Below are positions 35,285 through 45,236 of a DNA stretch of 64,000 bases, in pieces. The notes under the pieces are model-generated. The model searched no databases and was not told where the DNA came from. It was given only the letters and a program-made list of their open reading frames with translations. This stretch comes from CAZGBT01 sp964524025. Lineage in GTDB: Archaea; Aenigmatarchaeota; Aenigmatarchaeia; CG10238-14; EX4484-224. Where the stretch lies: NCBI GenBank assembly GCA_964524025.1, contig CAZGBT010000002.1:27430-91429 (forward strand), in the 5' to 3' direction. How positions within the stretch are numbered: position 1 is the first letter of the stretch; each line of letters opens with the position of its first letter. The position numbers and the translations under genes were made by a program.

Positions 35285-36342
35285 ATTTACTTAAGGAAAA
35301 ATTCTCTGATATAAAGAATTTCCTTAAGAAAAAGAAACTTGATGCAATAATACTTTTTAATATAGGAAATTTTATCGATCCAAACATTCAATACTTTACA
35401 AATTTTAAACCTATAGCTGGATTGACTAATTGTATTTTCCTGTTAACTAAAGAAATCGAAGATTGTAAATTGTTTCTTTCAGAAGAAATAGGAAAAGTTA
35501 AAACAAACGTAGAAATTATATGGACTAAAAAGTTTAAACTAAAAGAGATTCTTTCTTCTTTTAAGTTTAAACGAATAGGGGTAAATAAGTACAAAATTCC
35601 TGCAAAGTTATTGGAAAAATTGAAGAGGATACTTAAATGCGGAATTATAGATGTAAACAAATTTTTACTTGAAATTAGATCTGTTAAGGTAAAAGACGAG
35701 ATTAAAATAATTAAGAAAGTTACAAAACTTACTAACAAATGCATAAAGCAAATAGAAAACAGATTTTCTGAGTTTAAAAATGAAAACGAAATTTCAGATT
35801 TCATAGATAATTTTGCAAAGTCTAATAATCTAAAGTTGGCATTTCCAACCATAGCTGCTTCTGGAAAAAGATCCTCCCTAATCCATCCAGTTATAAAAAA
35901 GAGAATTGAATTTGCTGGCTATATAGATTTTGGCTTTGATTTAAATGGTTATAAGACTGACGTTACCATACCTTTCATAAAGAAAAAAACCAGAGAAGTA
36001 GAAAAATTTGCAGAAATATTATTAGAATCTTACGAAATTGCTTTAGAAAATTTGAGAGTTGGTAATATGAGTTCTAACATTTATAAAAAGGTTGAAGACT
36101 TTCTAAAGAAGCATGGATTTGGACTAAGGCATGCGTTAGGTCATGGTTTGGGATTAGAAGTTCACGAATTACCGTCATTCGATTCGAAGAGTAAGTATTT
36201 TTTAAAAAATGGGAATGTGTTTACTATAGAGCCAGGAATTTATGTTAAAACATTTGGGTTAAGGATAGAAGACGATTTCCTTTTGTGGAAAAACAAGCTT
36301 ATTCCTTTGACCCAAAGTTTTCTGCTAGATTTAACTCAATAA
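35281..36342 (+). CDS. M24-family Xaa-Pro dipeptidase-like protein
   Basis: The protein has 353 residues. The creatinase-like N-terminal domain is followed by the pita-bread domain. Metal ligands are seen in YIDFGFDLNGYKTDVTIPF (two Asp), HALGHGLGLEVHE (His), TIEPG (Glu) and RIEDD (Glu), so the site is complete. It should cleave Xaa-Pro dipeptides. It is translationally coupled to the M29 gene. Its last bases overlap the convergent PINA gene. Confidence 0.88.
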   Translation: MNLLKEKFSDIKNFLKKKKLDAIILFNIGNFIDPNIQYFTNFKPIAGLTNCIFLLTKEIEDCKLFLSEEIGKVKTNVEIIWTKKFKLKEILSSFKFKRIGVNKYKIPAKLLEKLKRILKCGIIDVNKFLLEIRSVKVKDEIKIIKKVTKLTNKCIKQIENRFSEFKNENEISDFIDNFAKSNNLKLAFPTIAASGKRSSLIHPVIKKRIEFAGYIDFGFDLNGYKTDVTIPFIKKKTREVEKFAEILLESYEIALENLRVGNMSSNIYKKVEDFLKKHGFGLRHALGHGLGLEVHELPSFDSKSKYFLKNGNVFTIEPGIYVKTFGLRIEDDFLLWKNKLIPLTQSFLLDLTQ

Positions 36343-38162
36343 ATTATTTTAATAGCTTTCTTTGAGATTAAAGCTCTTAACAATTTTTTACCTATTTCTG
36401 AACCCTTACTTATTTTAATTTTTCCTTTTTTGCTAACTGTAGCTGAAAACAAAAATTCATTATCTACATAAAAACTTACTGGCTTACCCGCATACCTCTT
36501 TCCAATATTAAATTCTAAACTATTACCTAGTTCAATTACTTGAAAACCCAATTCCTTGCCAATAGCCTTTCTTAATGGTTCTACTTCTAATTTAATCCCA
36601 AGCCTTTCTTCTAACTTAGAGATTGTTTTTCCATTCTTCCCTATTATTCTTGGTATTGCTTCATTTCTAACCCTAATTATAGCTTTATTACCGCTTACAA
36701 TTTCAACTTCTGCATAAGGATCAAATTTTTTAATCTCAAGATATATTCTTTCTTCGGCAAGTCTTTTTGTTACATCTTTTGCTTTAACTTTTTCAACAGG
36801 AACAACTACATTTTCTTCACCATAAGTATAAATTTCATATTCTAACTTTCCTGTCTCAAAATCTCTAACTTCAACCACAGGTCTTGCTAGATCTGCTTCA
36901 GTCATTCCAGTAGGAACTTTAACTGTTAGCGATAATTCATAAACTTTCTTTATTTTTCCGGCTTCAACAAAAATGATTGTATCGACTATATGAGGTATCA
37001 TCCCTAATTCTATTCTACCCATAAATCGCTGAATAGCATCTATAGGAGAAGATGCATGAACTACTCCTACCATCCCTACACCGGCTAGTCTAAGGTCTGC
37101 AAAAACTTTAAAATCTTTTGTCTTTCTAACTTCGTCAAATATAGAATAATCTGGTCTTACCAAAAGCAGAATGTCCGCAGTCTTCTCGAAATCCCCTTCT
37201 AAAGGTCCGTACTGTGCTATTTCATCTGGAACTTGTAAGTCCCTTGGACTTTCTAGAGTTTTTACTATTTTTCCTTTCCTCCAATAAAATTCCGCCAAAC
37301 TAGAAGCTAAAGTTGTTTTACCGCTTCCAGGAGGTCCGCATATTAAAATTCCTTCAGCTTTTTCCTCTAATCTTTTCATAAGTTTTTCCGACAAACCATA
37401 TTCCTCTAACGATAACTTTACAATAGGTCTTACTATAGTTACTTCAACACCATCGCTAAATGGAGGTCTCGTTATAGCAATCCTATAATTATTAAATTGC
37501 AAAACTGTAGCTCCTGCTCTTGAAATTTCCATAAACCCCTCTTCGCTTATCCTTGCAGCCTCTGTTATTTCTCTTATAATTTCCTCAACTTCCTCTCTCG
37601 TTAATGGCTTATCTGTAAGCTTAACAAGTTTGAAGTTTCCTGGTTTTCCTCTTTTTGCATAAATTGGCGCTTTTTCTTTTATATGCAAGCTTAATGTATC
37701 AGGAGTAAGGTACTTTTCGAAAATCAAACCTTCTTTTTTAACCTCAGGTGGTATATATTTAACTTCTACACCTTCTGCTTCTGCCACTAAAGCCTGAACG
37801 TAGTCTGCTGTATAAAGGATTGCATTCTCTTTTTTTGCAGTTTCCCTTATTATAGCATCTATTCTGCCTGCCTTTGCTAATTTAATATCTTCTAAAGTTG
37901 GTATTTCTCCTGAAAATCTTATTTTTATGCCCTTTTCCTTACAAATTTTCCTTAACTTTCTTAATTCATCCAAACCGATAAAACCCACTTCTTTACCTTT
38001 AGAAGCTTGGGCTTGTAACTCGTCTAGAACTGCCCTAGGTATGATTATCTCAATGTTTTTTAACTCTCCTTTCTCTATTAACTCAGAGAGCTTTCTATCT
38101 ATTATTATCGAAGTATCGGGCGCTATTTTAGTTATTTTTCTCTTTCTTGCCATAGTTTTCAT
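36336..38162 (-). CDS. PINA-type ATPase (PIN, VirB11-like ATPase, KH)
   Basis: The protein has 608 residues. An N-terminal PIN domain (IAPDTSIIIDRK, IPRAVLDELQ, ILYTADYVQ) is followed by a secretion-type ATPase with GPPGSGKTTLASSLAEF and a C-terminal KH domain (PRIIGKNGKTISKLEE). This matches PINA of crenarchaea, reported to be a hexameric ATPase acting on Holliday junctions with Hjc. An alternative start four codons in fits a TATA-like box (ATTTTAAGAG) about 25 nt upstream better. It is not a pilus ATPase despite the VirB11-like core. Confidence 0.88.
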   Translation of the reverse strand: MKTMARKRKITKIAPDTSIIIDRKLSELIEKGELKNIEIIIPRAVLDELQAQASKGKEVGFIGLDELRKLRKICKEKGIKIRFSGEIPTLEDIKLAKAGRIDAIIRETAKKENAILYTADYVQALVAEAEGVEVKYIPPEVKKEGLIFEKYLTPDTLSLHIKEKAPIYAKRGKPGNFKLVKLTDKPLTREEVEEIIREITEAARISEEGFMEISRAGATVLQFNNYRIAITRPPFSDGVEVTIVRPIVKLSLEEYGLSEKLMKRLEEKAEGILICGPPGSGKTTLASSLAEFYWRKGKIVKTLESPRDLQVPDEIAQYGPLEGDFEKTADILLLVRPDYSIFDEVRKTKDFKVFADLRLAGVGMVGVVHASSPIDAIQRFMGRIELGMIPHIVDTIIFVEAGKIKKVYELSLTVKVPTGMTEADLARPVVEVRDFETGKLEYEIYTYGEENVVVPVEKVKAKDVTKRLAEERIYLEIKKFDPYAEVEIVSGNKAIIRVRNEAIPRIIGKNGKTISKLEERLGIKLEVEPLRKAIGKELGFQVIELGNSLEFNIGKRYAGKPVSFYVDNEFLFSATVSKKGKIKISKGSEIGKKLLRALISKKAIKIIY

Positions 38163-38306
38163 TTGAAATTGTCTCTTAAAATTTTAATTCTAATCAGCAA
38201 TGCATTTATTAAGCTTTACTCTAAATAATTCTTGATAAGGATGGGTGGTCGACGGATCTAATTTCTTCAAAAATTTTAAGCAAAAAAATTATTCTATAAA
38301 AGCAGT

Positions 38307-41276
38307 ATGTTGGACTTGCTGAAAATTCAGGAAGAGATTAGAGAATTTTGGGAAAGGAACAATATTCCAAAGAAAATTGTAGAAAAAAGGTTTAGCGAAA
38401 AAAAGCCTAAATTTTTCTTGCTAGATGGCCCGCCTTATGTTAACCAAGTAGCGCATGTAGGTCATATAAAAACGACAACAATGAAAGACGTTTGGTCTAA
38501 GTTTAAGCTTATGCAAGGCTTTGCCTCTTGGTTCCAGCCAGGTTTTGATTGCCATGGATTGCCAATAGAAAACATGGTAGAAAGAAAACTTGGAATTAAA
38601 TCAAAAAAAGAGATAGAAGAGAAGATTGGTGTAGAGAGATTTATGAAACTATGTAGGGAGCATGCAAAAGGAAATGAGCAGGTATGGCTTGAGCTTTACA
38701 GAAAGTTAGGAGCTTGGAGAGGCTATTTCCAACCTTATCTTACGCTAGAGAATTACTACATAGAAGCAGGCTGGTGGACTATAAAGAAATTTTTCGAAAA
38801 AGGTATGATTTACCAGGGCGAAAAACCTGTGTTCTGGTGCTGTAGATGTCAAACTTCTTTAGCAGGTTACGAGGTTACAGATAGTTATGCCCAAGTTAAA
38901 GATCCAGCAATTTACGTGAAATTTAGGATTAAAGGAAATGAATTTATTGTAATTTATACTACTACACCATGGACTCTAATTGGAAATGTAGCTATAGCTG
39001 TGCATCCAGAAGAAAAGTACGTAAAAGTAAAAGTAGGGAATGAAATATTAATAGTTGCAAAAAAGAGGGTTAAGGCAATTTTTGAGGAGTTATTAAATGT
39101 AGAGTACCAGGTTATAGAAGAATTTCCAGGTAAGAAACTAGAAGGAACAAAATACGAACCTGTTGTTAATGTTCCTATCCAACAAGAATTATCTAAAAAA
39201 GAAAATGCTCATAAAGTAATCCTTTCTATACCTGTACTTAAATCAAAAGCCTATGCTAAAAAGGTAGAAAGGATTAGCGAGATGGAAGAGGAAGTTAGCC
39301 ATTTGGTTAACGTCGAAGAAGGAACTGGTTGTGTTCATATAGCTCCAGGCCATGGTCCAGAAGATTATTATATAGGTCAATATTACAACCTTCCTGCGGT
39401 CTCTCCTGTCGATGACGAAGGAAAGTTTACAGAAGATGCAGGTGAATTTCGTGGAATTTTTGTGAAAGATGCTAACAACCTAATAATCCAAAAACTTAAA
39501 GAAAAAAATTTATTGCTATACGAGGGGTCTGTTGTACACTCGTATCCATTATGCTGGAGATGTAAATCTCCGCTGATTTTTAGACTAAGCAAACAGTGGT
39601 TTCTTTCTATAGAGCCTATAAAGGAGAAGATGCTTGAAGAAAATAAAAAGGTTAGATGGCTTCCTGATTATGGTAAAAAAAGATTTGAAAATTGGGCGAG
39701 GCAGGCAACTGATTGGTGTATATCAAGACAGAGATATTGGGGGATCCCGTTGCCTATTTGGATATGTAAAAGATGTGGAAATTTAGAGGTTATAGGCTCA
39801 AAAAAAGAGTTAGAAGAGAAATCCGTAAACATTAAAGAAATCCAAGATTTGCACAAACACTTTGTAGATAAAGTTAAGATAAAATGCAAAAAATGTGGAG
39901 AATTGATGGAAAGAGTTCCTGATGTTTTGGATGTTTGGTTCGATTCTGGAATAGCTCCATGGGCATCTTTAGGATATCCCTTTAGGAATAAAGAAATGTT
40001 TGAAAAGTTATGGCCTGTAGATCTTGTATGCGAATCACAAGATCAAATAAGAGGTTGGTTTTATTCATTAATGTTTTGCGGAGTTGGCATTTTTAATCGA
40101 TCTCCTTATAAAACGGTTTGCATGATGGGCTGGGTTGTCGATGAAAAAGGAGAAAAGATGAGTAAAAGTTTAGGAAATGTTGTTTGGGCTGAAGACGCTT
40201 TAAATAAATATGGAGCTGACCTTTTAAGATTTTACTATTGTTTTGCAAAACCACCTTGGGAAATTCAACCTTTTAGTTTTAAAGCTTTAGAGGATACCAA
40301 GAAATATTTCAACACGCTTTGGAATTGCTTTCAATTCTTTCTCACTTATTGCAACAAATTAGATTTTTCGCTTGAAAATCTCAAGCTTGAGGATAGATGG
40401 ATTTTATCAAAACTCAACTCGCTAATAAAAGAATTTACAGAATACATGGAAAGTTTTAAGTTTAACTTAGCCATGAAAGCTTGGGCAGAATTTTTGTTAG
40501 AGGATTTAAGCAGAACTTATATAAAATTAATAAGAGATAGAGTTTGGGTAAGCAGAAAAGGTAAGAAGAAACAAAGTGCACTATCTACACTTTACTTTTC
40601 CTTGCTTACTTTAATTAAGCTCTTAGCTCCAATAAGTCCTTTTATCTCAGAATATCTTTACCAAAGATTGAAAAAATTTAAAAAAGAGAAGAAAACTTCG
40701 ATTTTTGAAGAAGAATTTCCTTCCGTTCAAACAAGCTTTCTGGACGAAGAGTTAGAGAAAGATTTCGAAATTGCAAAAAAAATAATCGAAGCTTGTTATA
40801 AAGCTAGACAAGAAGCAAAAATTAAACTAAGATGGCCAATAAAAAGACTCGTATTAATCTTAAAAGAAGGAAAAGACTCGGCTAAAAGGTTAAAGGAGAT
40901 TATCAAAAGGATGTGCAATTGTAAAAGAATTTGCTTTACTAAACGTAGGGGCAAATTCGTTAGAGTCGACTTTGAACTTGGATCTGTTCTAATAGATTCA
41001 GAGTTGGATAGAAAGTTAATAAAAGAAGCTATTAGGAGAGAATTAATAAGAGCTATTCAGTTTGAAAGGAAAAAAGAAGGATTAAGAGTTAAGGATAAAA
41101 TCAAAGTAGAAGTTAAAGCTAGCGATTTAGCTAAAGAAGCTTTAAAAGAAAAGATTGAAGATGTAAAAAGAAAAATATGCGCTGTAGAGCTTGAATTTAA
41201 AGAAGAAGTTGAAGAAAGGTATAGACTAAAATTGTTTGACCAAACGATTAGCTTTAACTTCAAAAAGGTAGAATGA
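38307..41276 (+). CDS. ileS: Isoleucyl-tRNA synthetase
   Basis: The protein has 989 residues. GPPYVNQVAHVGH carries the HIGH-type motif and GEKMSKSLGNVV the KMSKS loop. The CP1 editing domain has TTTPWTLIGN and GTGCVHIAPGHGPEDY. Two zinc knuckles occur (CCRCQ and CKRCG/CKKCG). The C-terminal tRNA-binding part is archaeal/eukaryotic in type. It overlaps the downstream OB-fold gene by 4 bp. Confidence 0.97.
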   Translation: MLDLLKIQEEIREFWERNNIPKKIVEKRFSEKKPKFFLLDGPPYVNQVAHVGHIKTTTMKDVWSKFKLMQGFASWFQPGFDCHGLPIENMVERKLGIKSKKEIEEKIGVERFMKLCREHAKGNEQVWLELYRKLGAWRGYFQPYLTLENYYIEAGWWTIKKFFEKGMIYQGEKPVFWCCRCQTSLAGYEVTDSYAQVKDPAIYVKFRIKGNEFIVIYTTTPWTLIGNVAIAVHPEEKYVKVKVGNEILIVAKKRVKAIFEELLNVEYQVIEEFPGKKLEGTKYEPVVNVPIQQELSKKENAHKVILSIPVLKSKAYAKKVERISEMEEEVSHLVNVEEGTGCVHIAPGHGPEDYYIGQYYNLPAVSPVDDEGKFTEDAGEFRGIFVKDANNLIIQKLKEKNLLLYEGSVVHSYPLCWRCKSPLIFRLSKQWFLSIEPIKEKMLEENKKVRWLPDYGKKRFENWARQATDWCISRQRYWGIPLPIWICKRCGNLEVIGSKKELEEKSVNIKEIQDLHKHFVDKVKIKCKKCGELMERVPDVLDVWFDSGIAPWASLGYPFRNKEMFEKLWPVDLVCESQDQIRGWFYSLMFCGVGIFNRSPYKTVCMMGWVVDEKGEKMSKSLGNVVWAEDALNKYGADLLRFYYCFAKPPWEIQPFSFKALEDTKKYFNTLWNCFQFFLTYCNKLDFSLENLKLEDRWILSKLNSLIKEFTEYMESFKFNLAMKAWAEFLLEDLSRTYIKLIRDRVWVSRKGKKKQSALSTLYFSLLTLIKLLAPISPFISEYLYQRLKKFKKEKKTSIFEEEFPSVQTSFLDEELEKDFEIAKKIIEACYKARQEAKIKLRWPIKRLVLILKEGKDSAKRLKEIIKRMCNCKRICFTKRRGKFVRVDFELGSVLIDSELDRKLIKEAIRRELIRAIQFERKKEGLRVKDKIKVEVKASDLAKEALKEKIEDVKRKICAVELEFKEEVEERYRLKLFDQTISFNFKKVE

Positions 41277-41671
41277 ATGATGAAAAAGTTATCCTACTTA
41301 TAAGTACCATCTTAGCTATCATTGGTATGCTTTCCATCTATCTTTTATCGCTCTTTTATAAGCCGATAGAAATTCCAATAAGCGACCTAACTCTTGAATA
41401 CGAAGGAAGGAAAGTTAGAGTTAAAGGAGAAATAACTAGAGTTTATTTAAATAAAGAAGGTACTTTTGGTTATTTAGTTTTGTCGGATAATATTTCATTC
41501 GTTCAAGTCCCTTTATTCTCCGATCTTATTTCTGCTTTAAAGAAAGAAGGTATATCACCACGCTATTTTAAAAAAGGTATGATAGTCGAAGTAAGCGGAA
41601 TAGTTAGCGAATATAAAGGGCTTTTACAAGTAATACCAAGAAAAGTTGATGATATAAGGCTGATAACTTGA
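41273..41671 (+). CDS. Membrane-anchored OB-fold protein
   Basis: The protein has 132 residues. A signal-anchor (VILLISTILAIIGMLSIYLLSLF) precedes an OB-fold-like region: RKVRVKGEITRVYLN, GYLVLSDNISFVQVP and GMIVEVSGIVSEYKGLLQVIP. It is the second such protein in the window (see 17184-17564). It overlaps ileS by ATGA and the TctA-like gene by TTGA, so all three are translated together. The ligand is unknown. Confidence 0.6.
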   Translation: MNDEKVILLISTILAIIGMLSIYLLSLFYKPIEIPISDLTLEYEGRKVRVKGEITRVYLNKEGTFGYLVLSDNISFVQVPLFSDLISALKKEGISPRYFKKGMIVEVSGIVSEYKGLLQVIPRKVDDIRLIT

Positions 41672-42894
41672 AAGAGATATTGTTTACTATTATTGGAAGC
41701 TTAATTGGAAGTTTTCTTGGTCTACTCCCAGGTTTTCATGTTAATAATATAATACCATTTCTTTTGACCTTACCGTTTCTTCCATTGGATCTTTCAATCT
41801 TCATAGTTTCAATAGCAGTTTCCCAAATAGTTTCTAGTTTTCTTCCATCTGTATTTTTAGGTGCTCCTGAAAGCGAGAACGCTCTAGCTGTACTTCCCGG
41901 GCATAAAATGCTTTTAGAAGGTAGAGGTAGAGAAGCCGTTAAGCTAGTTTTAGTAGGTAGTTTGCTAGGTGCTATTTTTACCATATTACTTTCCTTAGCT
42001 ACATCAAGCTATTTTAAAATGCTATACAAGATTTCAAGACCTTTCATACATTACTTAATAATACTCACTATAGCTTTGATGCTTCTTACAGAAAAAAGTT
42101 TTAGAAGAATAGTCAGAAGTATTTTTGTCTTATTGTTGTCGGGCTTATTTGGTTTATTAATTTTCAATTTTCCTTTGATTAGCCAAAACATAGTTTTATT
42201 TCCAGCTCTAAGCGGATTATTTGGTGCCAGCACTTTACTAACAAGCCTTAGCGAAAGAACCAAAATACCAAAGCAAAAGAGGAAACAGGAAATAATGCTC
42301 AAATTTGACAAAGTGGCATTTTGCTCTTTACTAGGAAGCTTTGCAGGGATTCTCGTCGGTTTTTTACCAGCCATAGGGATTTCACAGGCAGCCATAATGG
42401 TTCAATATCTTGCAGGTATAAGAGAAGTTAGGAGTTTCTTAGTAACTCTTGGAAGTATTAACGTTGCTAACGAAATCTTTTCACTATTTTGCCTTTATTT
42501 AGTTAAAAACCCTAGGTCAGGGGCTTCTGTAGCTATTCAGAAAATAATGGGAAAGTTAGTTTTTGAAGATGTGTTGCTATTCATGTTGGTATCGATTACG
42601 TCTTTAGGAATAAGTAGTATCATAACTTTACTCCTTTCTAAAGAATTTTCAAAATTAGTTGAAAGAATTAATTACAAATTTCTAACACTTTTTGCACTTT
42701 CTTTCCTTACTCTAATGGTTTTCATATTTTCAGGCTTGGGAGGCTTGTTAATTTTCTTAACTGCAACTTCCATAGGTTTTACAACAATAAAATTGAAAGT
42801 TAAAAGATCCTATTGCATGGGGGTTTTGCTTATACCATCCATACTTTTCTTCTCTAAACTAACACCTTATGTGCTAAAGATTTTAAGAATCTAA
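41668..42894 (+). CDS. TctA-like (DUF112) membrane permease
   Basis: About 408 residues and ten or more membrane helices, from a TTG start overlapping the previous stop. LGLLPGFHVNNIIP and VFLGAPESENALAVLPGHKML match the TctA/TTT permease family. FLPAIGISQAAIM is the inverted second-half counterpart. Bacterial TctA works with TctB and the binding protein TctC, but neither is nearby. The archaeal solo form has unknown substrates, and carboxylates are a guess. Confidence 0.82.
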   Translation: MKEILFTIIGSLIGSFLGLLPGFHVNNIIPFLLTLPFLPLDLSIFIVSIAVSQIVSSFLPSVFLGAPESENALAVLPGHKMLLEGRGREAVKLVLVGSLLGAIFTILLSLATSSYFKMLYKISRPFIHYLIILTIALMLLTEKSFRRIVRSIFVLLLSGLFGLLIFNFPLISQNIVLFPALSGLFGASTLLTSLSERTKIPKQKRKQEIMLKFDKVAFCSLLGSFAGILVGFLPAIGISQAAIMVQYLAGIREVRSFLVTLGSINVANEIFSLFCLYLVKNPRSGASVAIQKIMGKLVFEDVLLFMLVSITSLGISSIITLLLSKEFSKLVERINYKFLTLFALSFLTLMVFIFSGLGGLLIFLTATSIGFTTIKLKVKRSYCMGVLLIPSILFFSKLTPYVLKILRI

Positions 42895-42908
42895 ATTTTA
42901 GAAAAATT

Positions 42909-45236
42909 ATGCTTACTAAAGAAAAACTACTTCAAATTTTTAACAAAAGGCCAGAAAGATATTGGAAGGTAAATTTATTCGAAGAGCTAGGGTTTGAAAG
43001 AAAAGTTTGCCCTATTTGTAAAAGAGGTTTTTGGAGTTTAAAAGAAAGAGAAAGATGCCCAGATCCTGGATGTGGTGAAGAATACGGGTTTATAGGAAAA
43101 AAAGTTACTAAAGTTAAATGGGATTACGTCAAAACTTGGAAAGAATTTGAAAAATTCTTTGTTAAAAATGGTCATGAGTCTATTCCAAGATACCCAGTTA
43201 TAACAACATGGAGAGATGATTTATTTTTTAATATAGCTTCCATAGTTAATTTCCAGAGGTTTGACGAAGGGGTTATGGTTTTTGAATATCCAGCTAACCC
43301 GCTTATAGTTCCACAAATGTGCCTACGGTTTAAAGACATAGCTAATGTTGGTGTCACAGGAAGGCACTACACATGCTTTATGATGCCAGGTCAGCATGCT
43401 TTTAATTGGCCTAAAGAGGGTTATTGGAAAGATGAAACAATAGAGCTTAATTTTCGGTTTTTGACAGAAGTAATGGGGATTCCAAAAGAAGAAATAGTTT
43501 ATAGAGAAGAGCTTTGGAGTATGCCAGATTTTTCTGCTTTTGGACCTTATATAGAAAGCTATTGCTATGGACTCGAGCTATGTAATTCTGGATTCATGGA
43601 ATTTGGAAAACATAATTCTAGTTACAAAGAGCTTCCTATGAAGGTTGTTGATGTAGGATGGGGTCTTGAAAGATTGGTTTGGATAACTAACTCAACGCCT
43701 ACTAGCTACGAATGCGTATTCGGACCAGTTTGGACAAAACTCTTAAGAGAAAGTGGGATTAGCTATGAAAAAGAAATCTTTGAAAGATATATTAAAGTAG
43801 CAGGTTCTCTAGATGTACAGGAGATAAGAGACATAGAGAGGTTGAAAGAAGAGATTGCAAAAAAGCTTTCTATCGATAAAAAAGAATTAGAAGAGAAAAT
43901 CTCGCCAATAATAGCACTTTCCTCTATAGCCGACCATACAAGAGCTTTGGTTTTTGCAATTTGTGATGGTGCTTTACCTAGTAACATAGGTGGTGGTTAT
44001 AACTTAAGGGTAATTTTAAGAAGATCTCTTGCTTTTATTAACAAATTCAATTTTAACCTTGATTTGATAGAAATTTGTTTTTGGCATATCGATTATTTAA
44101 GCAAGCTTTTTCCTGAACTTCGTGATTCTGAAGAAATAATCAAAAAAATACTAGAAGTAGAAATTCAAAGGTACAAAAAGAGCAGAGAAATAGTAACAAA
44201 AATTATACCTAAGTTAAAGGAAAAAGTAACAACAACCGAAGACCTTATTAAAGTTTATCAAACCTACGGAGTTACGCCGGAAGATCTAGGTATAAAAACA
44301 CCAGCAGATTTCTATCAGCTGCTAACAGCAACTAAAAAGAGGAAAAGGGAGGAAAAGGGAGAGATGATAGATGTAAGCGGATTACCGCCAACTGAGATAT
44401 TATTTTACAAACCTGTATATGAGTTTAAAGCCAAAGTAGTTAAAGTGATAGGAGATTGGGTTATTCTTGATAAAACAGCATTTTTCCCAAAGATGGGTGG
44501 GCAGGATTTTGATACTGGATTTATAGATGGAAATAGAGTGATAGAAGTTCAAAAGGTAGGAAACGTAGTTTTGCATAAAATTGACGGTAATGTGAAAGAA
44601 GGAAGCATAGTTTTATGCAGAGTAGATAGAAAAAGAAGGAAAATTTTAACTATTCATCACGATGCAATACATCTAATAAATGCAGCTGCTAGAAAAATTT
44701 TGGGAAGGCATGTAAGGCAATATGGAGCTGAAAAGACTGTTGAAAAAGCGAGGATAGATATAACTCATTATCAAAAGCTAAGTGAAGAAGAGGTTGAAAA
44801 GATAGAAAAACTAGCCAATGAGATAGTTAAGAAAAATATTCCAATAGAGAAATTTTGGATGGATAGGTGCGAAGCAGAAAGAAAATTTGGATTTGGTATC
44901 TATCAAGGAGGTTATGTTCCATCAAAAAAAGTTAGAATAGTAAAGATTGGAAATTTTGATGTTGAAGCATGTTGCGGAACCCATGGCAATAGTACTGGAG
45001 AAATTGGGATAATAAAGATATTAAGAACTAAAAGAATAGCTGATGGATTAGTTAGAATAGAAATAGTTGCTGGTGATAGGGCACTAGAATATTTGAAAAA
45101 AATGGAAGGAATAGCAAAAGAATGTTGCAAAGAACTTAACACAAAACCAGAAAATCTTGAAGAAGCCGTTAAAGATTTGTTTGAAAGGTGGAAATGTTTA
45201 AGGAAGAAACTCAAAAAAATTAAAAACAAAAAATAA
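42909..45236 (+). CDS. alaS: Alanyl-tRNA synthetase lacking the C-Ala domain
   Basis: The protein has 775 residues. An N-terminal zinc module with CPIC and CPDPGC, then the class II catalytic core (FFVKNGHESIPRYPV, GVTGRHYTCF), are typical of archaea. The editing domain has HHDAIHLINAA and EACCGTHG for zinc. The protein stops after the helix LEYLKKMEGIAKECCK and KLKKIKNKK, so the C-terminal oligomerisation/DHHA1 (C-Ala) domain is missing. Most archaeal AlaRS have about 900 residues. The convergent gene overlaps its end, so no frameshift hides the rest. Confidence 0.93.
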   Translation: MLTKEKLLQIFNKRPERYWKVNLFEELGFERKVCPICKRGFWSLKERERCPDPGCGEEYGFIGKKVTKVKWDYVKTWKEFEKFFVKNGHESIPRYPVITTWRDDLFFNIASIVNFQRFDEGVMVFEYPANPLIVPQMCLRFKDIANVGVTGRHYTCFMMPGQHAFNWPKEGYWKDETIELNFRFLTEVMGIPKEEIVYREELWSMPDFSAFGPYIESYCYGLELCNSGFMEFGKHNSSYKELPMKVVDVGWGLERLVWITNSTPTSYECVFGPVWTKLLRESGISYEKEIFERYIKVAGSLDVQEIRDIERLKEEIAKKLSIDKKELEEKISPIIALSSIADHTRALVFAICDGALPSNIGGGYNLRVILRRSLAFINKFNFNLDLIEICFWHIDYLSKLFPELRDSEEIIKKILEVEIQRYKKSREIVTKIIPKLKEKVTTTEDLIKVYQTYGVTPEDLGIKTPADFYQLLTATKKRKREEKGEMIDVSGLPPTEILFYKPVYEFKAKVVKVIGDWVILDKTAFFPKMGGQDFDTGFIDGNRVIEVQKVGNVVLHKIDGNVKEGSIVLCRVDRKRRKILTIHHDAIHLINAAARKILGRHVRQYGAEKTVEKARIDITHYQKLSEEEVEKIEKLANEIVKKNIPIEKFWMDRCEAERKFGFGIYQGGYVPSKKVRIVKIGNFDVEACCGTHGNSTGEIGIIKILRTKRIADGLVRIEIVAGDRALEYLKKMEGIAKECCKELNTKPENLEEAVKDLFERWKCLRKKLKKIKNKK

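Noticed and set aside
36336..38162. VirB11-like ATPase as a pilus motor for the surface genes
   Set aside because: Its PIN and KH domains identify the PINA family linked to DNA recombination, and it is 18 kb away from the pilin-like genes.
38163..38306. GC-richer patch before ileS with a TTGATAA that looked like a C box
   Set aside because: No matching D box or stable structure was seen. It is more likely only a promoter region.
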